In this document: positions 25,181 to 33,786 of the stretch, piece after piece
Layout: every line of letters starts with the position of its first letter
Numbering within the stretch: the stretch's first letter is position 1
Source of the DNA: Candidatus Latescibacterota bacterium
GTDB lineage: Bacteria > Latescibacterota > UBA2968 > UBA8231
Assembly: GCA_022819745.1 (NCBI GenBank)
Contig: JAJEGS010000036.1
Location: 62,001-126,000, forward strand
Reading direction: 5' to 3'
Length of the DNA stretch: 64,000 nt
Notes under the pieces: generated by a model
The model's database searches: none
The model's input: the letters and a program-made list of their open reading frames with translations, nothing else
Told to the model about the DNA's origin: nothing
Program-made: the position numbers and the translations under genes

Positions 25181-27235
25181 TTAGCCGCCCGCTGCTTTGG
25201 TGCTCTCTGCGATTTTGGCGACGATCCCTTGAGTATCGTACACTCCGCGCAGCCGTTCCGCGATTCGCCCTTGTGCATCCACCACGTAATACGAAGGCAA
25301 ACTGCGGATGCTATAGGCTTTTGCTACGTCCGCACCCCATCCAGCCGCCCGCAGATGGACGCCTTTGATTTCGTGTTTAGCAATCGCCTCTCTCCAGGCT
25401 TCCTCATCGTCGTCTAACGAGATGTTGAGGAAGACGACCGGCTGCTCGGCTGTCTCTTCCTTGATTTTTCGCAGGTCGGACAGATCGCCAATGCACGGCC
25501 CGCACCAACTCGCCCAAAAGTCGATGAATATCGCCTTCCCTTTGAACTGGCTCAGCGATACTGGCTGGCCGTCGAGGTCGTCGAGCGTGAAGTCGGGCGC
25601 AGGTTGCCCTGGTTGTAGAACCAGGGCCTTACCTAACGCCGCTTCGATAGCTTCGTTGTACTCTGGGTAGGGGTTGGTTTCTTTGAATTTCTCCCACTTT
25701 CTATGGACGAACGCAAAGTCTTTGCCGCGCTCAAACCCAGCTATCAACTCGCCGGCCAAAAACCAGTAGAGTACTCTCCCTTCCAGTTTTTGCTTGGCCA
25801 AATCGTATGATCGCCAATGCCCAAGCCAAGTCCGGGCATTTTCGTCGGCGTAGATCGAGTCGAGTTGAGCTTGGGCCGCCGCCGATAAACCCAGTGCCGA
25901 TAGATCGAGTTTCTCGGATAGCTTGAGCCGTTGGCGATGTTCGTACAGGGAGTCGAACTGGGCTTGAGCCGAATCCGAAAGACCAAACCCCGATAGATCG
26001 AGTTTCTCAGATAGTTTAGGCGGCTCTTTCCTCAAGGAATCCATCGGTACTTCAGACGGGATGTAGAACGCGATCGTCCCTCCCGTCGTATCCACCCTAG
26101 GTGCCTCTTCCTGACTTGGAGAGATGATGCTGGATCTATGTCCTTCCTTTTCGTACAGGGAGTCGAGGTGGGCTTGAGCGGCGGCTTTCGAAATACCAAA
26201 CTTCGACAAATCGACCATCTGCGACAGCTTGAGCCGGCGGCCGTCTTTTTCGTATAGGGAGTCGAGTTGGGTCTGCATCGAATCCGACAAACCCAACGCC
26301 GACAAATTGACCATCTTCGACAGGCTGGGATTTAGGCCGTCTTTTTCGTATAGGGAGTCGAGTTGGGTCTGTACTGAATCCCACCACTCAAAACCCGATA
26401 GATCGTACGTCTCGGATAGCTTGGGATATTTTGGTCCGGTACCCTTGTTTGATTCCCAATCCAAGGTGCGCTCCAAAAACGTGCGATATTCGCCCGTGCC
26501 AATGGCCTTTTCATCGACTAGGGGAATGTCTCGTAGAAAGTCGTAGTACTCCAGAGTGATGTCCCTGTTATCGTGGTGATTGGCAGATCTGTAATTCGTC
26601 GGGTAGGAGATCATCTCCCTAGCCCACTCGTAGTTGAAGCGGGCCGTTGCATAGTCGATAAACCCCGGAGAAAGCTCATACTTTTCACGCGCCTTGGCGA
26701 GCCACTCAAACTCATCCTGCCGTCGCTGCTCCGCTTGGCGAATGAAATCTTCCAACGCCAGCCCCTCGTAGTCGGGGCGGTAGTCGAGATAGTCGGGCAG
26801 AATCTCGGCTATGAAGCGGTTATTGTCCGCGCCTTGGCCGCTGAACTCAAGGGAGGAGGAGAAATGGCCTTCATTCATCTCGATGTGCAGACTGTCCCCA
26901 GGTTCGACAAAGAGGATCAACTGAGCGCGCGGCCCAAAGACGAAAGACCGCAGCCCCTCCAGCCATTTCCACTTGGGAGGTTGTGGGTCTTTGTAGCGTC
27001 CCATGACGAGCGTCCCTCGGGGAACCGGAAAGGTGAGGGCGAAGCGGTTTTCGCCGTCCAACGCGACGAGGTGTTCAGACCTTGTTGGCGACAGCGAGGA
27101 CGTGTAACGAAATTCGATTTCCCGCGCTGGGGGGTTGTGTGTCTTCCCCGTGATGGTCGCGGCGTGTGGTGCTTGGGCCAGCCCCACGCTCGCTGTGCTG
27201 AGCAGGGCGACGAGGATGCTGAGGTATAGTTTCAT
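25181..27235 (-). CDS. Exported TlpA-like thioredoxin-domain protein with five internal repeats, 684 aa
   Basis: Signal peptide (MKLYLSILVALLSTASVGLA), then a DUF4369-like beta domain (residues ~25-125; FVEPGDSLHIEM). Residues 268-466 hold five copies of a ~32-residue unit with consensus KLSexxDLSxFGLSDSxQxQLDSLYE. Residues ~540-684 are a TlpA/AhpC-type thioredoxin fold with the active site WCGPC (577-581), preceded by GQPAPDFTLDDLDG and followed by the cis-Pro loop (IRSLPSYYVVD). TlpA-like proteins reduce or remodel disulfides outside the cytoplasm; the repeats may be a spacer or a binding surface. It follows the second propeller-permease gene by 75 bases and ends at a terminator, so it is probably the last gene of that unit. 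Repeat function unknown. Confidence 0.8.
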   Translation of the reverse strand: MKLYLSILVALLSTASVGLAQAPHAATITGKTHNPPAREIEFRYTSSLSPTRSEHLVALDGENRFALTFPVPRGTLVMGRYKDPQPPKWKWLEGLRSFVFGPRAQLILFVEPGDSLHIEMNEGHFSSSLEFSGQGADNNRFIAEILPDYLDYRPDYEGLALEDFIRQAEQRRQDEFEWLAKAREKYELSPGFIDYATARFNYEWAREMISYPTNYRSANHHDNRDITLEYYDFLRDIPLVDEKAIGTGEYRTFLERTLDWESNKGTGPKYPKLSETYDLSGFEWWDSVQTQLDSLYEKDGLNPSLSKMVNLSALGLSDSMQTQLDSLYEKDGRRLKLSQMVDLSKFGISKAAAQAHLDSLYEKEGHRSSIISPSQEEAPRVDTTGGTIAFYIPSEVPMDSLRKEPPKLSEKLDLSGFGLSDSAQAQFDSLYEHRQRLKLSEKLDLSALGLSAAAQAQLDSIYADENARTWLGHWRSYDLAKQKLEGRVLYWFLAGELIAGFERGKDFAFVHRKWEKFKETNPYPEYNEAIEAALGKALVLQPGQPAPDFTLDDLDGQPVSLSQFKGKAIFIDFWASWCGPCIGDLSDLRKIKEETAEQPVVFLNISLDDDEEAWREAIAKHEIKGVHLRAAGWGADVAKAYSIRSLPSYYVVDAQGRIAERLRGVYDTQGIVAKIAESTKAAGG
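25838..26434 (-). repeat. Five-copy ~96-bp coding repeat
   Basis: Encodes residues 268-466 of the TlpA-like protein. Copies 1-3 are contiguous, then a ~40-residue insert, then copies 4-5. The DNA TTTCGTA(C/T)AGGGAGTCGA recurs at each copy, showing recent duplication. Confidence 0.8.
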
Positions 27236-27310
27236 CAGACTTTTCCGTGGTCGAAAATTTTCTTGAAATAGGAACTCCGTCCCTCAAAGCCGACTTTCCC
27301 TAGTCTTGCC

Positions 27311-29197
27311 CTAGTCCAAACGGTACGCCAGCAGCGCACCACCCCAGGTCGCGTAAAGATACCCATTGGCCACGGATAGATCTTCGAAGCCCCAACGTTC
27401 CCTGTCGGGTCCTTCGGGGCCGACCAAGGGATCACCTTCGATCAGCGCCCCGTACTCGGCTATAGTCCACGCTCTCACTTCATCGTATGGCCGGCCGTAG
27501 GCTACTCCATCGGCTAGGCCATAGGCTACTCCATCGGCAATCAGCAACTGCTTATCAAGTCGGTTTCTATCGCTCCGAGACAACGGCAGGTATCCTACTT
27601 CGCGCAGTTGATCGGAACTGGTGATATCGAACTCGACCAACTCTTGCGGCCAAAAGCGCTCGACATATAGCTTGTCGCCATCGATAGCTACCAACTTAGG
27701 CCCGTAGTAAGACCGAGGCCGAAAGGACTCTAGCGTATGCCGCTCGGCCTCGCGCAAAGCACGCGCATCGGCCACATCGATGACCACCAATTCGTGCTTG
27801 GTCCCTATGTAAGCGCGACTTCCGCGCACCCGTACATGGCATCGGCGCCTCCATACTGAGGGATCGTTGAAGGGATCGGGTATGGTCATTATCGCCTGCT
27901 CATCGCCCACTACCGGCATTCCCTCCACGTCGAGGGCGAACGCCTCGGCAATCAAGGCATCGCCCCGCTCCCGGATGAGGAGTAAACCGCCGTCTGTGGC
28001 TCCCCAATACTGGTAGGCCCACTTCCTCTTTTTAATGGCGGCGAACATAAGATGGCCCTTGAACTTGGGAGCGGCTGGGTCGCTGACGTCGAAGACGGCT
28101 ATCCCAAGGCTGTCGCTGGGTAGCCCCTTGCGCCATCCGACGCTATAGACCAGCGAATCGACCACACATATTTCGGTAAAGCTCAACGCATGGGAGTCTA
28201 GCCTAGTGCTGCCGAGCAGACGCATCTGCTGCGGGTTGCTCAAGTCGGCGATGGAGATACCTCTTTGTCCGTTAGTCATGTAGGCGAGCCCGCCTTTGAT
28301 GGCTAGGTCCTTATAGAACTGCTGGTCGGGAGCCTCTAGCACTCCCGTAGGCACTTGTTGGCTGGCAAAAGGGACCTCGACGTAGGAGATCACAAAAACG
28401 GCGGCAATTGCTGCACTCCACCCTATCGCCACCATGCGCCACGAGAGCATTGCCTCGCGGTAACGGCGAAACAGCACCACCGCCACCGCCAGTGCCGCCG
28501 CTGTCAAACCCAGACTGGCCAAGACCGTTACCCAAAACCGAGCCGAGTCCGTCGCCAAGCGCACCAAATGCCCTTGATCATCCAAGCCGATTGCGACGAG
28601 TGGATAGTGATTGAGAATCGGAAAAATGGCCGTTGCCGGGCCGGTGACGATCCCCCCCAACACCACGGCCAGCCCAATACCCACGGCGGCACCCTTGAAG
28701 GGATGATCGGTCACCACCGAGCCGATAAAAATTAGGGCGTAGAGCAGCGAAAATTGAGTAAACGACAGGGCGACCATGGACGCATAGTCAATGCTCTGCA
28801 CGGTGACTAGCTGATATGACCGCCACTCTCGGCCCACTTCGAGATTGTCTAGACCCAGATATACCGTCGCCCAAGCCGCTAGCGCGACCAACAGCAGCCC
28901 GCCAAGCCCCACCAAGAACTTGACGGCCAGCACGGTCGCGCTCGACATCGGTTTGTCTAAAAGGAAGGACAGGGTCCCAGCGCTGCGCTCGTGGGCGATG
29001 GCGTCCATGGCCAGTATGATCGCCATCCACACCAGAATACCTCTAGGAGCAGTTAGGAGGAAATTCTCTGAGAAGAAGCGGTTGAAATCGGCATGGTGTC
29101 GCATCAGATAGACCAGCGCGGCGAGCGCGACGATTCCTAGCACCTTGGGCAGGATTTCGCGGCCCTCTTTCCACAACAGTGCGTATAAGGCACTCAT
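27311..29197 (-). CDS. ABC-2 type permease fused to LVIVD-type beta-propeller, 628 aa (copy 2)
   Basis: The start is placed at 29197 rather than at the first ATG of the frame (29293): it overlaps the previous stop (ATGA), AAGGAGG is 7 bases upstream, and MSALYALLWKEGREILPKVL aligns with the start of the neighbouring paralogue. Residues 1-~270 carry six hydrophobic helices with the ABC-2 loop AHERSAGTLSFLLDKPMSS. From ~300 the chain is soluble and blade-like (GISIADLSNPQQMRLLG, IAVFDVSDPAAPKFKGHL, LVVIDVADARALREA, LVEFDITSSDQLREVGYLPL), the LVIVD repeat pattern of a beta-propeller. With the ATPase at 31074 it should form an exporter whose propeller faces outside. A 24-bp tandem duplication (27493-27540) doubles ADGVAYG near the C-terminus. 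Cargo unknown. Confidence 0.8.
   Translation of the reverse strand: MSALYALLWKEGREILPKVLGIVALAALVYLMRHHADFNRFFSENFLLTAPRGILVWMAIILAMDAIAHERSAGTLSFLLDKPMSSATVLAVKFLVGLGGLLLVALAAWATVYLGLDNLEVGREWRSYQLVTVQSIDYASMVALSFTQFSLLYALIFIGSVVTDHPFKGAAVGIGLAVVLGGIVTGPATAIFPILNHYPLVAIGLDDQGHLVRLATDSARFWVTVLASLGLTAAALAVAVVLFRRYREAMLSWRMVAIGWSAAIAAVFVISYVEVPFASQQVPTGVLEAPDQQFYKDLAIKGGLAYMTNGQRGISIADLSNPQQMRLLGSTRLDSHALSFTEICVVDSLVYSVGWRKGLPSDSLGIAVFDVSDPAAPKFKGHLMFAAIKKRKWAYQYWGATDGGLLLIRERGDALIAEAFALDVEGMPVVGDEQAIMTIPDPFNDPSVWRRRCHVRVRGSRAYIGTKHELVVIDVADARALREAERHTLESFRPRSYYGPKLVAIDGDKLYVERFWPQELVEFDITSSDQLREVGYLPLSRSDRNRLDKQLLIADGVAYGLADGVAYGRPYDEVRAWTIAEYGALIEGDPLVGPEGPDRERWGFEDLSVANGYLYATWGGALLAYRLD
27493..27540 (-). 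repeat. 24-bp perfect-frame tandem duplication in propeller-permease gene
   Basis: Two adjacent 24-base copies differ at only two or three positions and encode ADGVAYGL-ADGVAYGR. It is in frame and lies in a blade loop, so it probably lengthens one turn without breaking the protein. Confidence 0.75.
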
Positions 29198-31077
29198 AGC
29201 CGACCTCCTTGGGCCTGCTCTAGTGGGAACACCATGAGCGAACGCCCAATTAGGGTGTAGAAATGACCGCGGACGAGATGGAGCCGTCTCCAACCACGAC
29301 TAAAAGAAGACCAAGAGTGTAGCTCGTCGGGCCAATAGCCCACGTACTCGTAGGTGTGATAAGGGGTCTGCCGATACACAGATAATCCATTCGATCCCGT
29401 ACTGTACACCCACCCGTCGATTACTTTTATGGTAGTTCTAGCACTAAAAGACCAGTATCCGATTTCGCGTGGCGTATTGGGATCGGTGATGTCGAAGGCT
29501 ACCAAGTCTCCGGGCCAGTACCGCTGGACGTAGAGCGTGTTGCCCTCACGGGTTATCAGGCGGCTCTTGTGAGCATCGTAATCCTTGTTGTAGTCGCTCA
29601 TTTCCACCCGCACGGTCTCTTGTAGTGCCTCTAGATTCCGGGCGTCCACCGCGAGAAAACCTTCTTTATATCCTACCCATATCCGCTCATTGTGTATGTG
29701 TATGGACAGTTTGTGGTTCCACCAACCGGACATGGGGTCATTCTTGTAGTCTGCTGGTAGCTCTTCGACGACCAGGTCGTCTGCCCGTGCTGGCAGCCCT
29801 TCCGCATCTAACGCAAACGACACTATTCCCAGCTTGCCGCCCCAGCGTCCGTTGAGGATCAGCCCTTCGCCGCAGCGACCCCAGTCCCAAGATGCCTCTA
29901 TATCGTCGCCAATTATCCGGTGTCCTTTGAAGACCGGGTGGGCCGGATCTCCGATACTGAAGACGGCGATGCCGAGGCTGTCAGCGGGCAACCCCTTGCG
30001 CTGGCCGAGGAGGTAGGCCAGCGAATCCACGACCGCGATCCGGCGCATTGACCACAACGGCACCTCTACGGTGGCTAGTAGCTCAGGCTTAGTAGGATCG
30101 CGCAAATCCACGACCGCCAAGCCCCCTTCAGTCGCCACATATCCCCGCTCCCCGACGACGGCCAAATCGAGATAGGCTCCCTCTTCGGGAGTCAGTACAC
30201 TCAGCGGGCCCGGTTTCGGTGGCCTAGACTCAGGGGTTAGATCCATCACCGTTATGAAGGCGATCAGGGCCAGCCAGCCAGAGACAATGGGCTTCCAGCC
30301 GAGACCAGCTCCGCGAAAGCGGCGCAAAAGTGCTATGGAAACGGCCACACCCACCGCCATCGCCGCCGCTGTCGCGCCTAACCGAAAAAAATAAAGCCAA
30401 GGATCGCCCACCATGCGGACGATCTTACCCTTGCCGCTTCCTATATTGAAGTAGAAGGATGGCTTGAGCGCGGGGAAATGTTTGAACACGTTGCTGGCCT
30501 CTATACCTATACCCAAGACGATCAGCAGCACAACACCCAAGGCGGCCCCTTTGAGTGGGTGATCAGCCACCATTGAGCTGGCGAAAATCAGGCTATAGAT
30601 CGCCAGCCCCGATGTAAGGGAGACTAGCAACATGTTGACATAGCCTACCTCCTCAACGAGCCGCTTTAGATGGGGAGACCAAGCACCGCTACTGCCGTAG
30701 CCGTAGCGATAGCCGTCAGATCCCAGCCCTTCCAAGTCCACATACACCGTCGCCCAAGCCCCGGCAGCTACCACTAACAGGGCCGCTGCGCCGATGACGT
30801 ATTTGGGCAGCAACACTTCCGCAGCCGACAAGGGCTTGCCCAGCAAAAACGCTAGAGTGCCCTTGCTGCTTTCCTTGGCTATCGAGTCCATTCCCAGCAC
30901 GATACCACAGACCACTACAAAGATCGTAATCCACTCATTAAAGTTTCGGGCGAATTCCGCGTTGAACTCCGCGTTCTGCCGCAGCGCCACCACCACCGCG
31001 CATAGCCCCAACCCCACCAGCACCTTCGGCAGTTCCTCGCGGCCTTCCTTCCACAGCAATGCGCGCCAAGCCCTCAC
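29194..31077 (-). CDS. ABC-2 type permease fused to LVIVD-type beta-propeller, 627 aa (copy 1)
   Basis: GTG start overlapping the ATPase stop by 4 bases (GTGA). Residues 1-~275 are the ABC-2 permease: LLWKEGREELPKVLVGLGL at the N-terminus, the loop KESSKGTLAFLLGKPLS, and six hydrophobic helices. Residues ~290-627 contain propeller blades (GLAVVDLRDPTKPELLATVE, IAVFSIGDPAHPVFKGHRII, FLAVDARNLEALQE, LVAFDITDPNTPREIGYW), matching LVIVD repeats. It is clearly a paralogue of the next gene, with which it overlaps by 4 bases; together with the ATPase they make a heterodimeric exporter. ABC-2 permeases normally end after the sixth helix, so the propeller is an addition. Substrate cannot be read from sequence. 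Confidence 0.82.
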   Translation of the reverse strand: MRAWRALLWKEGREELPKVLVGLGLCAVVVALRQNAEFNAEFARNFNEWITIFVVVCGIVLGMDSIAKESSKGTLAFLLGKPLSAAEVLLPKYVIGAAALLVVAAGAWATVYVDLEGLGSDGYRYGYGSSGAWSPHLKRLVEEVGYVNMLLVSLTSGLAIYSLIFASSMVADHPLKGAALGVVLLIVLGIGIEASNVFKHFPALKPSFYFNIGSGKGKIVRMVGDPWLYFFRLGATAAAMAVGVAVSIALLRRFRGAGLGWKPIVSGWLALIAFITVMDLTPESRPPKPGPLSVLTPEEGAYLDLAVVGERGYVATEGGLAVVDLRDPTKPELLATVEVPLWSMRRIAVVDSLAYLLGQRKGLPADSLGIAVFSIGDPAHPVFKGHRIIGDDIEASWDWGRCGEGLILNGRWGGKLGIVSFALDAEGLPARADDLVVEELPADYKNDPMSGWWNHKLSIHIHNERIWVGYKEGFLAVDARNLEALQETVRVEMSDYNKDYDAHKSRLITREGNTLYVQRYWPGDLVAFDITDPNTPREIGYWSFSARTTIKVIDGWVYSTGSNGLSVYRQTPYHTYEYVGYWPDELHSWSSFSRGWRRLHLVRGHFYTLIGRSLMVFPLEQAQGGRL

Positions 31078-31970
31078 GATGGAAGTCCCCCTTGCGGCGT
31101 CACGTGTTCGACGAAACTCTCCTCCAAGCTCAAGTCGATCACCTCAACAACTTGTCCGCCCGCCTGTTCGATCTGCGCTTTGGCCTCGTCGCCATAGTCG
31201 AAAATCGTCAACAGCCGCTGGCGTCCCTCGCCCTGCACGCCGCGCAGCCCGGTCACCCCGGCAAAATCCACCGCGTCCTCAGTCCGCACCAGCACCCGTT
31301 TAACCTGCTGCCGCACCGCGTCCAACTCGCCGCAAACCAAGAGCTTGCCCTGGTCGATAATGGCGACTTGGTCGGCCACCCGCTCGACTTCGTGGACTAA
31401 ATGCGATGAGAAAAACACCGTCCGGCCTTCCGCGCTGATGACTTGGATGATGCTTTCGAGCACATCGCGGCGCACGATCACGTCCAGCCCCGAAGCCGGC
31501 TCGTCGAGGATCAACAACTCCGGGTCGTGGCCCAGCACCAAAGCTAGATTGAGTTGGGCGTTCATGCCCCGCGACAGGTGCTTGATCTTTTGCTTGGGGT
31601 CCAGCCCAAAGTGCTCGATCAGTGCGGCGACTTTCTGCTGATCCCAGCGCGGATACAACTGCCCGGCAAACCACGCCACCTCCTCGACCTTCATCCAGTC
31701 GTACAGCACCGGATTGTCCGAGATGTAGCCCACTCGCTCCTTGAGTTCCTTTTCGTGGATGTGCGGATCTTGACCCAGCACCTCCACCGCGCCGGCGGTA
31801 GGTTTGAGCATATTCATCAGTATTTTGATGGTCGTGGTCTTGCCGGCCCCATTGCGCCCTAGAAAGCCGAAGATACTGCCCTCGGGCACCTCTAAGTCTA
31901 GCCCATCTACCGCTCGGTGATTGCCAAAGGTCTTAACCAAGCCTGCGATGCGAATCGCCGCTGCTGCCAT
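31074..31970 (-). CDS. ABC transporter ATP-binding protein, 298 aa
   Basis: Walker A GRNGAGKTT, Walker B LLILDEPASGLD, Q-loop and the switch His (FFSSHLVHEVERVA) are intact. The signature reads LSRGM instead of LSGGQ, common in the YtrB/CcmA-type exporters this protein resembles. The N-terminus (IRIAGLVKTFGNHRAVDGLD) is standard. It lies between a YtrA-type GntR regulator and two ABC-2 permeases with 4- to 11-base spacing, so one operon. It powers export by the two propeller-bearing permeases. Confidence 0.92.
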   Translation of the reverse strand: MAAAAIRIAGLVKTFGNHRAVDGLDLEVPEGSIFGFLGRNGAGKTTTIKILMNMLKPTAGAVEVLGQDPHIHEKELKERVGYISDNPVLYDWMKVEEVAWFAGQLYPRWDQQKVAALIEHFGLDPKQKIKHLSRGMNAQLNLALVLGHDPELLILDEPASGLDVIVRRDVLESIIQVISAEGRTVFFSSHLVHEVERVADQVAIIDQGKLLVCGELDAVRQQVKRVLVRTEDAVDFAGVTGLRGVQGEGRQRLLTIFDYGDEAKAQIEQAGGQVVEVIDLSLEESFVEHVTPQGGLPS

Positions 31971-31981
31971 AGTTGCTTCTC

Positions 31982-32401
31982 CTATTGGCTGCTGAATTTT
32001 TCTAGGGTTTCCTCAAACACTCGGCGCAGGCTCGCCGCATCCAGCCCAAGCTGCGTCCCTTCCACCAGTGCTTTTTCCATTAGGTTGCGAACGATATTCA
32101 GCCGCTCTTCAGTACTCATAGAAACTCCCTTTTCAGCGACATACGTTCCCATGCCGCGCCTTTTGTAGATGACGCCCTCGCGCTCCAATTCGAGATAGGC
32201 GCGGGCGACGGTGTTCGGGTTGATTAGCTGGGCGCTGGCCACGGCTCGCACCGAGGGCAGCTCGTCGTCGGCTTTGAGGGTGCCGGTGGCGATGTGGTAC
32301 TTGATCTGCTCGATCAGTTGCAAGTAGATCGGCACCCCTCCAGCGGTATCGAGGCGCAGATGCAGCGCATCCCCTCTACGTGCAATTTTGCGTTTAGCCA
32401 T
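31982..32401 (-). CDS. GntR-family (YtrA subfamily) transcriptional regulator, 139 aa
   Basis: Winged helix with the GntR N-terminal pattern PIYLQLIEQIKYHIATGTL, LPSVRAVASAQLINPNTVA and LEREGVIYKRRGMGTYV. The short C-terminal helical tail without an effector domain defines the YtrA subfamily, which usually represses the ABC operon it heads. Here it is the first gene, 11 bases before the ATPase. A TACAAT -10 box and the dyad AGTGATTTACTG lie upstream, consistent with self-repression (inferred). Confidence 0.9.
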   Translation of the reverse strand: MAKRKIARRGDALHLRLDTAGGVPIYLQLIEQIKYHIATGTLKADDELPSVRAVASAQLINPNTVARAYLELEREGVIYKRRGMGTYVAEKGVSMSTEERLNIVRNLMEKALVEGTQLGLDAASLRRVFEETLEKFSSQ

Positions 32402-32415
32402 AAGCGTCTTCTCGA

Positions 32416-32435
32416 ATTGTACGAGTGATTTACTG
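32416..32435 (-). promoter_or_regulatory. Candidate promoter -10 box and GntR operator
   Basis: On the minus strand TACAAT (32421-32416) is a good -10 box 15 bases from the start codon. Immediately upstream AGTGATTTACTG (32424-32435, plus-strand reading) is a dyad AGT-N6-ACT in the -10/-35 spacer. The same 12 bases recur at 33786-33797 beside the TolB-like gene promoter. No good -35 is seen. Confidence 0.45.
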
Positions 32436-32482
32436 ATGTTACGCAGTTGTGTCTTTATCCTGCTATATTCCCCGTATGGACA

Positions 32483-32640
32483 AACAACTCTTCCGGCGAC
32501 CTACTCGAATTTATCCCCGGCCACGGCTGCACTACCATCAACCTCCACGACCACCTCTACGCACTGCGCGCCAATCGGCTGGAGGCGATTGGGGAAATCG
32601 CTGGCTGCGGCAAAGTCTGCTTACTACCAAAGTTTCGCCA
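32483..32640 (+). pseudogene. C-terminal remnant of a D-threonine aldolase / DSD1-family PLP enzyme
   Basis: A stretch of about 45 residues in one frame (DLLEFIPGHGCTTINLHD, then LYALRANRLEAIGEIAGCGK) matches the C-terminal zinc-binding end of D-threonine aldolase/D-serine dehydratase-like enzymes, including the His and Cys of the HxCxTxNLHD motif. No start region, PLP-lysine domain or terminator for it exists here, and the frame runs on without similarity. It is therefore read as a broken gene left in the 307-base gap between the GntR gene and the TolB-like gene; the rest of that gap holds only short repeats. Confidence 0.55.
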
Positions 32641-32708
32641 TGCTGAACTGAGGAGGCGATTGTCAGGCGACCCCTTCGGCCACCGCCTTGCTCTCCTCCT
32701 CGCAGCCA

Positions 32709-33647
32709 TTAACGGGTACCTGTTGAAAGCAGCACTTTGATCCGTCCCCACGACCGAGCCTCAACGCTCGTCGCAGTAGCCGAAGGAGAAACGGGTTGCC
32801 AAGCGGGATAATCTCCGCCCAAACCGTTGGTCAGATTGACCAAGTTGCTCCCGTCTATATCAACAACCCAAACTTCCTGGTCCCCTTGCTCGTTATCGGC
32901 AGAGAAAGCGATTTTCATGCTGTCGGGCGACCAAGTAGGCCCAGGAGTGGTCGGTCTAAACTGGCCGGGTTCAAGGTCTGCTTGTTGATAGGGTAGATCA
33001 GGAAGAGGAATCACCCGGAAATCTATCCGGTTCAGGATATCTTCTATCGGCTCAGAAGGCTGCGGGACCTCACCGGGAGCGAAGATAGCTAGGTATAGGT
33101 AGGCATCGCCCTCAGAGTCCTGCAACACGACATCTGCTAGTTTGGTTCCGTCCGGAGAAAGACCACGATTATCGATGGAACCTTTGACTATCCAAGCCGC
33201 CTCCCTCCAATCCATAAGTGAGGAGCCACTGCCGTCCAGCGCGACAACGAACACTTCAGGGTCCCCTATGCGGTGCTTTATGAAGTAAATGAGACTTCCG
33301 TCTTCAGCCCAAACCATATCGTTATATCCGGGATTTGTTAGAGATCCCATTTGTTGCGGATTGCCGCCATCGGCGTCCATCACCCAGACGTCACCAATGG
33401 AATAATCGGCACCAACGTCGAGGTAGGCGATCTTCGTGCCATCTGGAGACCAAGCTGGGCTAACGCAACGCCCGTGCCGACCTTGGGTTAAGTTGACGGG
33501 GTCGCTCCCATCCGCATTCATAATCCACACGTCTTCGTATCCATCGCGACCAGAGATAAATGCGATTTTACCGTCGGCTTGCCCCCAGCCAGCGACGGCC
33601 AGCCCCAGCGTTGCCAAGCAGGCGATCAGTAGGGATCGATGGGTCAT
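32709..33647 (-). CDS. Exported TolB-like beta-propeller protein, 312 aa
   Basis: Signal peptide (MTHRSLLIACLATLGLAVAG), then repeated WD40-like PD40 blades: IAFISGRDGYEDVWIMNADG, PAWSPDGTKIAYLDVG, DVWVMDADGGNPQQ, PTWSPDSMKIAFSADNEQG, EVWVVDIDGSNLVNLT. This is the TolB C-terminal propeller pattern, but there is no TolB N-terminal domain and no tol/pal genes nearby, so it is a stand-alone propeller and not TolB itself. The C-terminus TSVEARSWGRIKVL resembles the tail of the CBM9-like protein at 16936. A TTGACA-16-TATTAA promoter lies at 33808-33835 on the same strand. Confidence 0.8.
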   Translation of the reverse strand: MTHRSLLIACLATLGLAVAGWGQADGKIAFISGRDGYEDVWIMNADGSDPVNLTQGRHGRCVSPAWSPDGTKIAYLDVGADYSIGDVWVMDADGGNPQQMGSLTNPGYNDMVWAEDGSLIYFIKHRIGDPEVFVVALDGSGSSLMDWREAAWIVKGSIDNRGLSPDGTKLADVVLQDSEGDAYLYLAIFAPGEVPQPSEPIEDILNRIDFRVIPLPDLPYQQADLEPGQFRPTTPGPTWSPDSMKIAFSADNEQGDQEVWVVDIDGSNLVNLTNGLGGDYPAWQPVSPSATATSVEARSWGRIKVLLSTGTR

Positions 33648-33694
33648 AACGTAGCTCCTTTCATGGATTAATCGGTTTTTTCCTTTTTAAGATC

Positions 33695-33786
33695 TGACGT
33701 TACGCACAGGCTCCTAGGTATGAGATGCTGAGCTAAGCGAAGCGGAGTCGAAGCATCTATTACCTCGATGCCCATGCGTAACATCA
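33695..33786. repeat. ~92-bp imperfect palindrome (REP/MITE-like)
   Basis: Outer arms TGACGTTACGCA and TGCGTAACATCA pair with one mismatch; inner arms AGGTATGAGATGCT and AGCATCTATTACCT pair with two; the centre is GAGCTAAGCGAAGCGGAGTCGA. End sequence TGCGTAACA also occurs at 6805-6813 and, inverted, at 32434-32445. It lies between the TolB-like promoter and its gene and has no coding potential. Confidence 0.65.

Noticed and set aside
32447..32740. 97-codon frame from a TTG as an intact gene
   Set aside because: Only a ~45-residue stretch resembles a protein family, and it is the C-terminal end; there is no SD and the rest has no similarity, so it is listed as a remnant.
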